Numbered from the stretch's first letter, positions 34,398 to 44,532 are shown. The stretch is DNA of 64,000 bases from Methanofollis sp. W23 (GCF_017875325.1 NZ_JAGGMN010000001.1:2748140-2812139), one strand, 5' to 3'. A program made the numbers and translations. The notes: generated from the sequence alone by a model not told the origin.

Positions 34398-35569
34398 TCA
34401 GGACAGGCATTCTGGCCTTTGATAGGATGATCGGCGGCGGGGTTCCTGAGGGGAAGAGCGCCCTCTTTTCCCTTGGCATGGGGGTGGAAGGACAACAGTT
34501 CATGTTCAGCACCCTCAGGTGCGCAAGGGTGCAGGGGCACCGTTGCTTGGTCGTGATCCCCTATGCCACCGGGCCCGCATTCCTTTCCGGGACCAGGGGA
34601 ACCCCATACGAGATCAGGGGGGGAGAGGGGTTGTACTTCCTGGACTCTCACGTCTTCGAGGAGATCGATGCCCTCCGTACGGCGACTCCTGAGAGTGAGG
34701 CCAGGGCATGGGAAGAGCGGATCGATATGGTGCTGCAAGAGTATTCCATTGATGCGGTCTTCCTGTACCCGAACCGTCTCTGTGATACCCTCGGAACGGC
34801 CCGGACACTCAGGCTCTTTGCCGACCTCTGTGCCATGCGAAAGGTGACGCTCTTTGTGGAGTATCTCAACCTGTATAATGCCTGTCATCTCAGGGACATG
34901 CTGGATGCGGTGCCCTTCGACCTGGTGGTGACCGCTGGCGAGGGGTTTGGGGGCCATATGTTCCTGAGCACTTTCAGGGTGGAGGAGGTCTCGTGGAGAG
35001 ACGTCCCACCCCGCCCCCTCCCTTTTGTGGTCCATGGGGACGGGCGCCTGGTTCCGCAGATCCCGAAGATCGTCGTGACCGGTCCGGTGGATGCTGGGAA
35101 GACCACTTTCATCAGGACGGTCTCGAAGCGGTGGGTCTCCTCTGAACGGGAGGGAGTTTCAAGTACGCCGACGACGGTTGCGATGGACTTTGGAAACCCT
35201 GCAGTGACATGTAGCGGTTTTGAGGTCAATCTCTTCGGCACCCCAGGACAGGAGCACTTCGGGCCGATCATCAGGCACCTGCTTACCAACGCCACCGGGG
35301 TCGTCTTCATGGTGGACGGGTCGGGAGACGGGGATCTAGAGGGGGCGCGCGGGATGCTGGCGCCTGTGCTGGCCCTCGGTGCTCCCTTTGTCGTGGGCGT
35401 AAATGTAAAAGACCTCCCCCTGAGGACCGACGACGGAGAGGTGCGTGAGGTGCTCGGTGTGCCTGAAGAAACGCCGGTCATCTCGTTCTCGGCACAGCGG
35501 CTCGACGAGGCGACGGCCGTGGTCGACGCCCTCGTGGAATTGATCGTCCGCGGAAAATCTATGGAGTGA
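34394..35569 (+). CDS. KaiC-like/GTPase fusion protein
   Basis: 391 residues in two parts. Residues 1-215 are KaiC-like ([18 protein letters not shown]) but the P-loop position reads [11 protein letters not shown], without GKT. Residues 225-391 are a small GTPase: P-loop GPVDAGKTT at 230-238, switch [11 protein letters not shown] at 281-289, and VNVKD in place of NKxD. These G motifs resemble the SRP-receptor-beta/MglA-like bacterial and archaeal GTPases (COG2229 type). Fusion to a KaiC-like pseudo-ATPase suggests signalling or positional control; no function is assigned. Confidence 0.72.
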   Translation: MIRTGILAFDRMIGGGVPEGKSALFSLGMGVEGQQFMFSTLRCARVQGHRCLVVIPYATGPAFLSGTRGTPYEIRGGEGLYFLDSHVFEEIDALRTATPESEARAWEERIDMVLQEYSIDAVFLYPNRLCDTLGTARTLRLFADLCAMRKVTLFVEYLNLYNACHLRDMLDAVPFDLVVTAGEGFGGHMFLSTFRVEEVSWRDVPPRPLPFVVHGDGRLVPQIPKIVVTGPVDAGKTTFIRTVSKRWVSSEREGVSSTPTTVAMDFGNPAVTCSGFEVNLFGTPGQEHFGPIIRHLLTNATGVVFMVDGSGDGDLEGARGMLAPVLALGAPFVVGVNVKDLPLRTDDGEVREVLGVPEETPVISFSAQRLDEATAVVDALVELIVRGKSME

Positions 35570-35576
35570 AGACGTA

Positions 35577-36326
35577 ATGCTGACATTTATTGGGCTTGGT
35601 CTCTTTGATGAGCATGATGTGTCGGTCAAGGGGCTGGAGCAGATCCGGCGGGCCGACTATGTATTTCTTGAATCATATACCTCGGTCCTGACCGGGACGA
35701 CCCTTGAGAGGATGGAGGACCTCTTTGGGAAGAAGATACAGACGCTGGCCAGGGACGATGTCGAGGGCCATCCTGAAGATTTTCTCAGGCTTGCGCTCGA
35801 CACAGATGTTGCCTTCCTTACGGCGGGCGACCCCATGGTCTCGACGACACATATCGATCTGCGGATCAGGGCCGAAAGGATGGGGGTCAGGACTTCGATT
35901 GTCCATGGGGCTTCGATCGTGAGTGCGGTCTGTGGGCTTACCGGGCTGCAGAACTATCGTTTCGGGAAGTCGTGCTCTTTGCCGTTCCCCTATGGGAAAT
36001 GGGCGCCCAAGACCCCGATCGAGGTGATCGAGCAGAACATGGCCGAGAACCTCCACACACTCGTCTATCTTGACATCCAGCCTGAGCGGTATATGCGAGT
36101 CCCTGAAGCGGTGGTGCTCCTCGAGGAAATGGCTGCCGAACGCGGTCTTTCAATCCCCCTCTATGTGGGGGTGGCTAGGGCGGGTTCGCCCGCGCCGGTG
36201 GTCGCGGCCGGGAATGCGGCCGACCTGGCTGGAGTGGACTTCGGCGGTCCGCTTCATATCCTTGTCGTTCCGGCAGCACTCCATCTTATGGAACAGGAAT
36301 ATCTCAAGACCTTTGCTGGCCTATGA
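35577..36326 (+). CDS. dphB: Diphthine synthase
   Basis: SAM-dependent methyltransferase of diphthamide synthesis on elongation factor 2. 249 residues, family-typical. [49 protein letters not shown] and the C-terminal [19 protein letters not shown] are diagnostic of tetrapyrrole-methylase-fold Dph5. It overlaps the DUF357 gene by 4 bp. Confidence 0.95.
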   Translation: MLTFIGLGLFDEHDVSVKGLEQIRRADYVFLESYTSVLTGTTLERMEDLFGKKIQTLARDDVEGHPEDFLRLALDTDVAFLTAGDPMVSTTHIDLRIRAERMGVRTSIVHGASIVSAVCGLTGLQNYRFGKSCSLPFPYGKWAPKTPIEVIEQNMAENLHTLVYLDIQPERYMRVPEAVVLLEEMAAERGLSIPLYVGVARAGSPAPVVAAGNAADLAGVDFGGPLHILVVPAALHLMEQEYLKTFAGL

Positions 36327-36889
36327 GTTCGTCGTTGCACGATGCCCTTGACGCCGACCTTTCTGTGGTTTCTCCTGCCCCTCCAGAGGGGTCGGCTCAT
36401 GCGAGAGTCTGCGCCTGTGTTCTCAGGATGGTCTCCTCATATCTCTCTGACGGGACAGTCTTTGCGGGCAGGGGCGACCTGGTCAATGCCCATGCCAGTT
36501 TTGCCTATGCATATGGGTGGCTGGACGCCGGTGCCCATCTTGGGCTGTACCATGGGCGGACGGTGCCCATGGACTATGACTTTGTCACCTCGACCGGTCC
36601 CGACCTCCGTGCCCATCTTGAGGAGAAGACTGCACGCTATGAACACCTCCTTGTCGAGGCGACCGGTTCGGTCTCCCCGGCCCCCGATTCAGAGACCCCG
36701 ATGTACAGAGCAGCCTGTGAGGTCGCCGATACTGGCGGAGTTGCCCTGGCACGGGGACAAGGGTGTGCAGGGGACGGACGGTTGGAAGAAGCACTTGGCT
36801 GGTATTCGTACGGGTACGGGTGGCTTGATGCCGGGGTGCAGGCTGGTCTTTTTGTAATCCTGGGGCGAAGAGATATCTTTACCGTATGA
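36323..36889 (+). CDS. DUF357 family protein, duplicated domain
   Basis: 188 residues with two copies of the DUF357 helical hairpin; each ends in a YGWLDAG motif ([15 protein letters not shown] and [16 protein letters not shown]). In archaea this family is often found next to dph5, as here. No catalytic residues are recognisable, so a structural or partner role is more likely than an enzyme. Confidence 0.82.
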   Translation: MSSSLHDALDADLSVVSPAPPEGSAHARVCACVLRMVSSYLSDGTVFAGRGDLVNAHASFAYAYGWLDAGAHLGLYHGRTVPMDYDFVTSTGPDLRAHLEEKTARYEHLLVEATGSVSPAPDSETPMYRAACEVADTGGVALARGQGCAGDGRLEEALGWYSYGYGWLDAGVQAGLFVILGRRDIFTV

Positions 36890-37040
36890 ACCTTCTATCT
36901 CCTCGTTTTTCCGATTGAATTCATTCATATCCTCTTTTCTCTCTGTTCTGGAGACTCAAAGGGTTTATACTATGGTCCATAAACGTAGTGGAACAGAACT
37001 CCCCCGCATCTTTCCCTGACATGGGGGGCAATGGTGGCGA
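36890..37040. promoter_or_regulatory. Spacer with promoter of the flippase-like gene
   Basis: Contains agggtttatactatgg at about 36959-36974, a plausible TATA box roughly 75 bp before the ATG at 37041. The C/T-rich stretch after the DUF357 stop may terminate the upstream operon. Confidence 0.4.
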
Positions 37041-38066
37041 ATGAAGAGATCGCAGTGGAAGTGGCTTGCTGTTTCGCTTGGGTTCAGCAGTGTCGTGCTC
37101 GTCCTTGTCCTGTACTTCACCTTCGACGAGAGGACGCTGACCTATCTCTCCAGGTTGAACCCCTGGTATCTCTTGATTGCCCTCCTCGCCCACATTCTGG
37201 CCCTCGGGATCTGGGCGCTCAGGATGAAGGTCCTCTCCAGGTCGCTCGGGTACCGCGTGGGACTGTTTGGCTGTCTCAACGCCGTATTTGCAAACCTGCT
37301 CATCGCCGGGATCACCCCCTCGCAGGCCGGGGGCGAACCGGTACGAGTCCATGAACTCTACCGTTCAGGAGTGAAACTTGGCGACGCCACGGCGGTGGTG
37401 ATCATGGAGCGGATCCTGGACGCCATCGTCCTTGTGGCCATCAGCATCATCTCGATGCTCCTGCTGGGCCAGCAGTGGCGGGATATCGGCTCAGGGCAGT
37501 CAGGGCTGATCTATGGGTCCTGGGTGGTCATCGCCTCGTTTGTCCTGCTCCTGCTCTACCTGTTCAAAAATCCCCATGTGCTGAAGGGGTGGCTGAAGAG
37601 GATTTCGCTCTGGTTGGACCGGAGGAAGAGGAAGCGGAACGCGGAAAAACTGAGTGCGTTCCTTGCCAGGATCGACAGCGAGGTCGACAACTTCCACGAG
37701 AGTCTGGGGATGTTTGTGAGCCGTGGAAAGGTGGGACTTATTGCAGGGATGGGGTGCACCGCGCTCTTCTGGATCATCGAATTTGTCATTGCTTCGGTCA
37801 TCCTGATGGGCCTGGGGGAAGAGCCGTTCTTTGTGGAGTCGTTTATCGCCCAGATCCTCATTGCCCTCCTGATGATGATCCCGCTCACGCCCGGGGGGTC
37901 AGGGATTGCAGAGGTGAGCGCCACCTCGATCTATGGGATCTTTGTAGATCCCGCGATTGTCGGTGTCTTTGTCCTTCTCTGGCGGATGATATTCTATTAT
38001 TTCAACATCTTTGTGGGTCTTGTGGCGAGCATCGGGATCCTCAAGCGTGAGGTCAAGAGGCTCTGA
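37041..38066 (+). CDS. Flippase-like/lysylphosphatidylglycerol synthase-TM family membrane protein
   Basis: 341 residues with about eight membrane segments, the UPF0104/AglD C-terminal-type integral membrane domain. Characteristic pieces are LAHILALGIWALRMKVLSR, GITPSQAGGEPVRVHELYR, VIMERILDAIVL and LTPGGSGIAE. A basic cytoplasmic loop (RKRKRNAEKLSAFLARIDS) lies at about residues 195-215. Homologues act in lipid or glycolipid handling; the substrate is not known. Confidence 0.88.
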   Translation: MKRSQWKWLAVSLGFSSVVLVLVLYFTFDERTLTYLSRLNPWYLLIALLAHILALGIWALRMKVLSRSLGYRVGLFGCLNAVFANLLIAGITPSQAGGEPVRVHELYRSGVKLGDATAVVIMERILDAIVLVAISIISMLLLGQQWRDIGSGQSGLIYGSWVVIASFVLLLLYLFKNPHVLKGWLKRISLWLDRRKRKRNAEKLSAFLARIDSEVDNFHESLGMFVSRGKVGLIAGMGCTALFWIIEFVIASVILMGLGEEPFFVESFIAQILIALLMMIPLTPGGSGIAEVSATSIYGIFVDPAIVGVFVLLWRMIFYYFNIFVGLVASIGILKREVKRL

Positions 38067-38107
38067 CCGCCGCAACTCTTAACTGCGGGGAAATGATCTC
38101 GTAGCTT

Positions 38108-38557
38108 ATGGGAGTCATGGACGCGAGTGTACGAGGGGTGTTCTTCACCACCAGTGCTGGCGGGGCAGTACCTGCGGTCCTGTTGAACCTGCCCTCCGGG
38201 AAGACGTTGCCGATCTATATCGGGTTGTGGGAGGCGATCTCGATCAACAATGCGCTCAACGACGATCTTCTCCCGAGGCCGGGGACTCATGACCTCTTTG
38301 TGGCGATGCTGGAGTCGTACGGGATCACAGTGAGAGGGCTCACCATCGACGACCTGCGGGACGGCGTCTTCTATGCCACCCTTGCCTCGTCGCGGGAGGA
38401 GGGGGAGGAGAGTCTGGACTGCCGGCCGAGCGACGGGATCGCGATCGCTCTCAGGGCAGGGGCACCGATCGCGATTGAGGAGGTGGTGGCCGAGAAGGCG
38501 GGGGTTGAAGAGGAGGAACTCCCTGATTTCGTTGATCTCTCGACCTATCTCTCGTGA
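38108..38557 (+). CDS. Bifunctional nuclease family protein (BFN/DUF151)
   Basis: 149 residues. ARSSREEGEE-like SSREEGEESLDCRPSDGIAI and LPIYIGLWEAISINNALN mark the DUF151/bifunctional nuclease domain, first defined in plants with DNase and RNase activity. The archaeal role is not established. The gene stands alone, 41 bp after the flippase-like gene. Confidence 0.87.
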   Translation: MGVMDASVRGVFFTTSAGGAVPAVLLNLPSGKTLPIYIGLWEAISINNALNDDLLPRPGTHDLFVAMLESYGITVRGLTIDDLRDGVFYATLASSREEGEESLDCRPSDGIAIALRAGAPIAIEEVVAEKAGVEEEELPDFVDLSTYLS

Positions 38558-39359
38558 CCAGTGCGCCTTGAAGGGGAGAAGGGACCATGCAGGGGTGGTG
38601 AGGCGAGCGCCCCCTTGAGGCATGTTGCATTGCAAATATTTTTCAGCGTAGATCGTTCTGGAGTCTTCCGTCGCCGTCCGGGTTCCTTCATGGCAGAGGC
38701 AGGCAGCGACTGAATGGTGCCCTCGGTCGCTCCATCTGGAAGAGGAATTATACCCCGTCGAAAAAAGCGAGAACCGGGTTTTGAGGGGTGGGTAGAGGTT
38801 TTAATCTCATCTTGGTGCAGGCGTGACTCAACCGCCTTCATTCATGCTCGCGCCGGGGGCGTTGCCCCCGGACTCCCGGGATGATGATGGGGGTGGGAAG
38901 GCAGAGGGTCGATTATTCAGAAGGAGTTTTTAATCCTCTGCATATCGACTTCACTCGGATCAGGTGAGTTCAGATTCTCATCCAAACCAGAAGAGATGAT
39001 CTTAGGGACCATTTTCATGGAGTATATCTCAAGCTCTCTTGGGGTGAACATCTCTTCGAACTGAAGTGTATCCTTCTAGAAATTCTACACTTTCTCCTCC
39101 GCCGGGGGACGTGCCGCTCCCCTGGTCCTCCACCGATGAAGATTGGCGGAAAGGCACAATCAATGGACCTGAAGAGATTTATCGTCCTCGATCTATCGTG
39201 TGGCGAGAGGTTTCGGTGGCGACACTGACCCTGTATCCTTCAGATGCCTGTTGTGAGAATAAGGTTCCCCCACACCTTGAAGTGCCGTTCAGAACTATTT
39301 TCATCCAGTATGTGTGAGCCCAAGGTTTATGTCAGATTCTACAGAGCCAAAAAGTGGGA
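38558..39359. repeat. 802-bp spacer with degenerate TIR-element sequence
   Basis: No gene seen. The right part (about 39070-39348) reads as an eroded TIR element: a left end around atccttctagaaattcta, a right end gtcagattctacagagcc ending at 39348, and flanks ctgaagtg/aaaaagtg matching at 5 of 8. The right end lies 11 bp from the hisE stop. The segment 38640-38900 has G/C-rich remnants (gccgggggcgttgcccccgg, about 38852-38871) like the right hairpin of the family. Confidence 0.45.
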
Positions 39360-39653
39360 TTATTTTCTTCGTGCCGCCAGTTCACCGAGGACGTCCTCGA
39401 TATCGATCTCTGCCGCTTTGAGGGCGACAAGGAAATGGAAGAGGAGATCGGCACCTTCTTCGATGGTCCGGTTATCTTCTCCGTTCTTGACGGCAAGGAT
39501 GAACTCGGTCGCCTCTTCTCCTACCTTTTCAAGGGGTTTGTCGATCCCTTTCCGGTGGGTGAGAAGTGAACTGACATAGGAGTCGGGCGAGGGATGGGCG
39601 GCCCGATCATTGATGACACTCCAGAGTTCTTCAAGGACTGCCTGGTTTTTCAT
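39360..39653 (-). CDS. hisE: Phosphoribosyl-ATP diphosphatase
   Basis: Second step of histidine biosynthesis. 97 residues, the usual HisE size. The all-alpha NTP pyrophosphohydrolase helices are visible in SYVSSLLTHRKGIDKPLEKV, GEEATEFILA and EEGADLLFHFLVAL. The ATG overlaps the nusA stop by 4 bp. No other his gene is in the window, so the pathway is dispersed. Confidence 0.95.
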   Translation of the reverse strand: MKNQAVLEELWSVINDRAAHPSPDSYVSSLLTHRKGIDKPLEKVGEEATEFILAVKNGEDNRTIEEGADLLFHFLVALKAAEIDIEDVLGELAARRK

Positions 39654-40105
39654 GCCTGCGGCACCTCCTCTTCAACGGGAGGGATGATCTCGCCGATTTC
39701 GTCACCGAAGAAACGTCTGACCAGGAGCCTTGCTTTTTCCACGGTGCTGCCGCCTTTGCCGATTGCGATCCCGAGTTCGCTCTTTTTTTGTATCACAATC
39801 TCGAGTTTGCCGGTCAATTCGTCGGTCCTGATTTCTTTGACCTCCGCAGGTCTGAGGATATTTGCGATGAACCCCCCCCTGTCTTCGGCGTATTCGACCA
39901 TCTCGATCCGCTTCCCGAGGACTTTCTGCATTTTTCTGATGTTTTCACCTTTTTTTCCGATGGCAAGGCCCATGTCACCGGGTTTGATCACGTAGATCAC
40001 CCGGTCGAACCGGTCGTCGATGAGGCAGTCATATGCCACTGATTTGGTGAGAATGCGGAGTTCCTCGATGTATCTTCTCTCTTTAAATCCAATACTCCGT
40101 TCCAT
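39650..40105 (-). CDS. nusA: NusA-like KH-domain transcription termination factor
   Basis: 151 residues. Archaeal NusA consists of two KH domains only. KPGDMGLAIGKKGENIRKMQ is the first KH loop and ELGIAIGKGGSTVEKARLL the second. In many archaea this gene lies in the RNA polymerase operon; here it is paired with hisE (4-bp overlap) away from other transcription genes. Confidence 0.94.
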   Translation of the reverse strand: MERSIGFKERRYIEELRILTKSVAYDCLIDDRFDRVIYVIKPGDMGLAIGKKGENIRKMQKVLGKRIEMVEYAEDRGGFIANILRPAEVKEIRTDELTGKLEIVIQKKSELGIAIGKGGSTVEKARLLVRRFFGDEIGEIIPPVEEEVPQA

Positions 40106-40208
40106 TTTTATGAGTCCCTTATAATTATGTGTATTCTCTGGTTTTCGTTCTGATTTTTCCTATTCATGGGAAATTCTGACTGATGTTCATATATAGTTTG
40201 TGCGGAGG

Positions 40209-40243
40209 AAAAAAAAGGTTGGCAGGTCTGACACCCTGCCAAC
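40209..40243 (-). terminator. Bacterial-style intrinsic terminator hairpin
   Basis: On the minus strand a perfect 9-bp stem, GTTGGCAGG/CCTGCCAAC, encloses an 8-nt loop and is followed one base later by eight T residues (the A-run at 40209-40216). It lies about 155 bp past the stop of the minus-strand MBL-fold gene and just upstream of nusA. The rest of the 40106-40398 spacer is AT-rich, with no gene. Confidence 0.6.
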
Positions 40244-40398
40244 ACACACCGGTATGGTGTTTACTCTCGGATTTATAGAGGGTTTGAGTGGAATGAAGAT
40301 GTCTGGTCGTCACCCCGGGTGGGATGTCCGGCCACCCACGGATGGACCATCCCTCCATCTCTATGATATTATATATATATGTTTCTTAGACACAGGGA

Positions 40399-41064
40399 TC
40401 AGGAAAACCGGTGTCGCTGGCCCGCCCCTCCTTGCTTGAATGCTCTGGTATTTATCTCTCTGATTGTCTCTATTCCTTCTGTACAGTGTGATGGAGAGAG
40501 ATAGACGAGAGTTGTGAGGACGTCAAGGTCGTCATCAGAGACTGAGTGGAACCCGCCGATCGCGCCCATGACCGGGCCATGGTTCCCGACGCTCCTGATG
40601 ATCTCGCCGATGTGGGGATGAGCACACCCGGTGACGAGGAGGTAGCCCTGCTCGGTCCTGAGGGCGAGTGACTGCTCAGCAGGATGCTCGCCGCATGGCC
40701 CGGTGGTGAAGAGGCCTGGCGCCAGTTCCTGCCACCCGTCGATGACCACGACGGTGCCTGCCGCGGCCACCGCCACTCTGGTCTTTTCCGAGAAGGTGTC
40801 GGGGATGCAGACGGTGAGGTCGGGGTTGCGGCCGAGGACTGCCTGGAGCCCGCCGACATGGTCCCAGTGGTCGTGGGAGAGGACGAGGGTCTGGATGTCG
40901 GCAGGGTCTATCCCGAGTGTCTTCAGGTTGGCCGAGAGGATGGCGGGGTCGCCGCCGGTATCAAAGAGGAGGGCGGCCTCTTCGATGTAACATGAGAAGC
41001 CTTTGGCAGTCCTGAGCGCCGGGTCGAAGGGGATGTTGTTGTAGACCTCGGTGATTGTGTACAT
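40399..41064 (-). CDS. MBL-fold metallo-hydrolase
   Basis: 221 residues of metallo-beta-lactamase fold. SHDHWDHVGGL is the HxHxDH zinc motif, and CAHPHIGEII and GGFHSVSDDD follow. This pattern resembles the COG1237 group, which includes the methanopterin-pathway RFA-P synthase homologues, but that assignment is tentative. The ATG at 41064 (MYTITEVYNN) is preferred over an in-frame start 25 codons upstream, which lies in a run without coding character. Confidence 0.82.
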   Translation of the reverse strand: MYTITEVYNNIPFDPALRTAKGFSCYIEEAALLFDTGGDPAILSANLKTLGIDPADIQTLVLSHDHWDHVGGLQAVLGRNPDLTVCIPDTFSEKTRVAVAAAGTVVVIDGWQELAPGLFTTGPCGEHPAEQSLALRTEQGYLLVTGCAHPHIGEIIRSVGNHGPVMGAIGGFHSVSDDDLDVLTTLVYLSPSHCTEGIETIREINTRAFKQGGAGQRHRFS

Positions 41065-41869
41065 GGGAGAAGAGAGGGGGGCCTCTTCTATAGGTTTTGT
41101 GTTTGAGGAAAAATGGGGCTTTATAGCCCTCCCTCTCACCAGGTCCGGATATGAGCGAGACTCCCCTGCGTTTTTATGGTCTATTGAAGATCGGTTCTGT
41201 AGAATTCCTTATTAATAATGGGGCAGGAAGGCACAATAGACGAACATGAGGGGGGCATTGTCGTCCTCTCTCTCTCTAAGAGAATCATCTGGGGGGTTAC
41301 CATGAAAATGATCCTGAAGATTATCTCTTAAGGTTTGCATGAGAATTTGCACCCATAAAACCCCACTGAGGCTGATACATAGGGGAGAAAATTTTTCTCC
41401 AGGCAATCAGCCGTCTCCAATCGCTGAATCTTTTCTGCTATCTTGCACCGAGACCCCCCCGAGGATAAGGGCGGGGCAGCAATGAGACGTTTTCCCCCCA
41501 TGCCCCCATGGTGTCCCGCTCTGGAGGGGGAGCACAGATCCACATGCCCTGGAGACCCATGACCATGTTCATCCAGTATGCGTGAGATGGGGGCTCATCC
41601 CTGGTTCTACAAAGCACGAAGATCGGCTCTGTAGAAACCCTCACCTCTTGTGTAGGTGAGACGTGTGTCGCCCGCCTTCCTGCCCCTTTGGCCGGGAAGG
41701 CAGAATCGATGACCATCAAGAGAGTGCTGCCGTCCTTGCCTCACTCTTTACGTGGGAAACTGAGGGGATGACTGGAAGGAGTTGAGGCGGTTGAAAGTCT
41801 TTGATGGCACGCTCCTCGTTGCAGGGAGCTGTCATGAGGATCTCTTCAGGGCAAAAAAATGGGATGTGT
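41065..41869. repeat. 805-bp spacer with two abutting TIR-element ends
   Basis: No gene seen. A copy appears to run from GGTTCTGTAGAATTCCTT at 41194 to ggttctacaaagca ending at 41616 (423 bp). Flanks tgaagatc (41186-41193) and cgaagatc (41617-41624) match at 7 of 8. Directly after the second flank another left end, GGCTCTGTAGAAACCCTC at 41625, begins; its right end was not found. The pair looks like successive insertions or a partial duplication. Confidence 0.5.
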
Positions 41870-42607
41870 TCAGGCACAGAGATATGAGACGGAGACTGAT
41901 GCCGTGACCTTCGCCTCGCCGACCTCGATCGGAGTCGGCATTCTGGCACCAGCGTCCATTGCCATTGGTGCGTTGAAGCTGCGCTCATAGTACGGGACAT
42001 AGGTGCCGCCGATGGTGATCTCTTTTGTCCCGGTGATGGTCACGCCTGCGGCGGTCGCCACGGCGTCGGCGTCTGCCCGTGCATGGGTGACGGCCTGGGT
42101 GAGTGCGTCGGCCCTGAGTGTCTGTTCTTTCTCTGGGCTGAGGGTGAAATACAGCCCGTTGACACGGTTAACGTCGTTTGCAACGGCAATGTCGATGATC
42201 TCACCGGCCCGGTCCACGTCCTTGAGGGTGACCTGGAGGGTGTTGGTGACATGGTAGATCACTGCCTTGCTCCTGAACGGCTTGTCGTTGTCGGGTTCTT
42301 CGGCCCAGATGTTGTAGCCGGTGGTCTTGAGGTCTTCAGAGGCGATCCCTGCGGCCTTGATGGCGTTGATCACCTTGTTCATCGCCTGGCTGTTTGCCGC
42401 CTGGGCGGCTTTCGGGTCGGTGTCCTTGGTCTCGACGCCGAAGGAGATGACGGCCCGGTCGGGAGTCGTCGTCACTTCGCCGGTACCTGAGGCGTGGATG
42501 AGCCGCTCGTCAGTGGTGTTGGGGGCGACTGCGGCGCTGGCGCTCCAGACGCAGGCGGCCACGAGCACCATGAGAGCGGTACAGAGGACGAATGTGCGCG
42601 TACGCAT
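41870..42607 (-). CDS. SIMPL (DUF541) domain secreted protein
   Basis: 245 residues. A signal peptide (VLCTALMVLVAACVWSASA) precedes a SIMPL/DUF541 domain, recognised by IHASGTGEVTTTPDRAVISF, YNIWAEEP, VTLKDVDRAGEIIDIA and a C-terminal VTASVSVSYLCA. The start at 42607 is chosen because it opens the signal peptide. The family is periplasmic or surface-located in bacteria, with no firm function. The gene stands alone among repeat-rich spacers. Confidence 0.85.
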   Translation of the reverse strand: MRTRTFVLCTALMVLVAACVWSASAAVAPNTTDERLIHASGTGEVTTTPDRAVISFGVETKDTDPKAAQAANSQAMNKVINAIKAAGIASEDLKTTGYNIWAEEPDNDKPFRSKAVIYHVTNTLQVTLKDVDRAGEIIDIAVANDVNRVNGLYFTLSPEKEQTLRADALTQAVTHARADADAVATAAGVTITGTKEITIGGTYVPYYERSFNAPMAMDAGARMPTPIEVGEAKVTASVSVSYLCA

Positions 42608-43692
42608 GGTTATCAGGCTACTGTCTGGTGAGAGAATAAAAATACCTTCCTTAAACTCCGAAAAATTTCGCACTTATCGGTTCTGGGGGAGTGTGAATTC
42701 ACAGGAGAACCATCGAGAGATTGAATTTCGTGGGGTTATGGGGTGAAGAGTATGAGCGGATTCACCGTGAAAATCCAGGGTAGTCCCTGGTCCCCGAAGT
42801 GTCGGGGACGCGAGTCCTCGCCTGGCTCCCATCCATTTATCCCAGAAATTCAGCGTTGTAAAACTCCTCGACCCTTCTGTGTACAGGCATGACCACCCGG
42901 ATCTCCCGGACCGCCTGGACCACGATGGATGGGCATGACAGGGGTTGTGTCCTCGACTTGTCGCGTGTGGGGGGTAGGGGGCGGCACGCCCCCCCACAGA
43001 GAATCTCTGTGAGAATTTACCATGCGTTCATCCCAGAACTCCCCGACCCTCCCCTTCCCAGAAGATAACAGTAGAGATGGTGGGGCGCCCCCTCTCTCTG
43101 TTGCGTACTCATACATTTCCCTGCCTTCCCATACCCCGCCAGAGAGATTCATCAAGACGATTTCTACAGAGGCGATAATTGATTATCAGGGATTGTATGG
43201 TGACTTTCTCTCTTCAGGATTCCTCAAGGGTGATACGCAGGGAAAAATACCTCTTCTAAATGGTTTTCTTCTCTGCCTTCCCGACCCTGTCTTCATCATG
43301 GGGGTTATGGGGTCGCTGCCAGCACGAAGTATGGGAAGGCGTGATGATCCGACGTGCCGTCCTCAATTGAGGAGTCTTCCCCGCTGTCTCGCCTGGGGAG
43401 ATCTCCTCAGGATCCCCGATGATGAGGATAGGTGAGGGCGGCGATGAAACAAGGCCCTCCCCGATTCTCCTGTCTTAAAAAAGAATGGTCCAGCAACAGG
43501 AAATTATCATCTCGTATGCGTGGGGCGTGATCTCGCCTCATGCTGAATTCTACAGGGCTTTCTCTCTCATGTTCTCTCGGACCCAGAGGTCTCGCACCAC
43601 AATCTCCCCTCTTCGTGATCTGTGGTACCCTCATGGCCTTCTCTGGGTCGTGAGATGGAAAAATTTAAAATCGCGGTAAATTCGAGAAGTAC
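42608..43692. repeat. 1.1-kb spacer with eroded TIR-element copy and promoter of the zinc protein
   Basis: No gene seen; the frames present here match no family and overlap repeat remnants. A minus-oriented element-like unit lies at about 42848-43030: agcgttgtaaaactcctc at one end, a G-rich ggggggtagggggcggcac core, and gagaatttaccatgcg at the other. It is bracketed by direct repeats tcccagaa (42840-42847 and 43031-43038). Isolated right-end-like words (tttctacagaggc near 43160, ttctacagggc near 43549) also occur. A TATA-like tttaaaa at 43664-43670 precedes the next gene by 26 bp. Confidence 0.45.
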
Positions 43693-44040
43693 ATGAAGAT
43701 GCCACGCAAGATTAGAGAAGATAATGGTGCGTATCCCTGTGAACCGTCACAATCTGGGGGGATTGCCGGGGGTGCCGGGGTCTCAACGCCTGAGCGCGTG
43801 TGCTGCGAACTCTGTGGGGAATGGTTTATTCCCCATTCTCTGGAAAACGGAGAGGAAGTGTTCTGTCCCGCCTGTAGGCGGGCGTATACCCGGATATGTC
43901 CCTACTGCGAGCGTACTTTCAGGACCGATACCTGGCCGCACGAGGTCTGTCCAGAGTGTTATGAGGACGATCTCTGGCAGGGCGGGGAAGATCCGGCCGA
44001 TGAATATGAGGACGAACTGGACCGTCTCGAGGACTATTAA
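43693..44040 (+). CDS. Small protein with four CxxC zinc knuckles
   Basis: 115 residues. Four CxxC pairs, CELC, CPAC, CPYC and CPEC, lie between about residues 39 and 92 and could form two zinc ribbons. The C-terminus is very acidic (DPADEYEDELDRLEDY). I do not recognise the family. The TATA-like box 26 bp before the ATG suggests a leaderless message. An alternative start is the ATG two codons later. A nucleic acid or ribosome-associated role is possible but unproven. Confidence 0.72.
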   Translation: MKMPRKIREDNGAYPCEPSQSGGIAGGAGVSTPERVCCELCGEWFIPHSLENGEEVFCPACRRAYTRICPYCERTFRTDTWPHEVCPECYEDDLWQGGEDPADEYEDELDRLEDY

Positions 44041-44532
44041 TCTCTTTTTTTGCGCTGAAAAAAACTCTCGCCGGTCCTGGGGGCTGAGCGCGACAGGACC
44101 GCCTTCCCCATCGGCCATGCCACTGCTCCCTGACTTTCGGGAAGAAAATTGGGCAGGGAAGGCATATTTGAACTCCCTGAAGAGGGATTGCCGTCCCCGG
44201 CCAGAGAGATCCAGAGGGTTTCTACAGAGCCAGAGATATGAAATCGAGTGGGTGGGTGATCCCTGCTCCGCCTTTAGAGCAGGGCACCACAGAGAGCCAC
44301 CGCCTCAGTGCCGCCCGCCCATCCTTGGTCCGTGGGGGGTCCGGGGTTTCCTCTGGGGAGAGACGGCGGTGAAAGTTCTGCGCTGAGGGGGGCCGATCTC
44401 TCACTCGTTCCTCCGGGATGAAGAGCGGGCTTGATGAGGGGGACCGGAGTTCTTGGAGAGAGATTGTGAAATCTTGACCTCCGTCCCGCGCGCACACCAG
44501 GGCCTCTCTTCTCCTGGTTTAAATAATTAAAA
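44041..44532. other. 492-bp spacer with solitary TIR end
   Basis: No gene seen. A T-run directly after the zinc-protein stop (tctcttttttt) may terminate it. A perfect family right end, GAGGGTTTCTACAGAGCC at 44214-44231, is present, but its left partner is unclear (gcgctgaaaaaaactctc near 44052 is a weak candidate). Confidence 0.4.

Noticed and set aside
43022-43435. 137-codon plus-strand frame in the 42.6-43.7 kb spacer
   Set aside because: It runs through repeat remnants, matches no family and has no promoter or Shine-Dalgarno.
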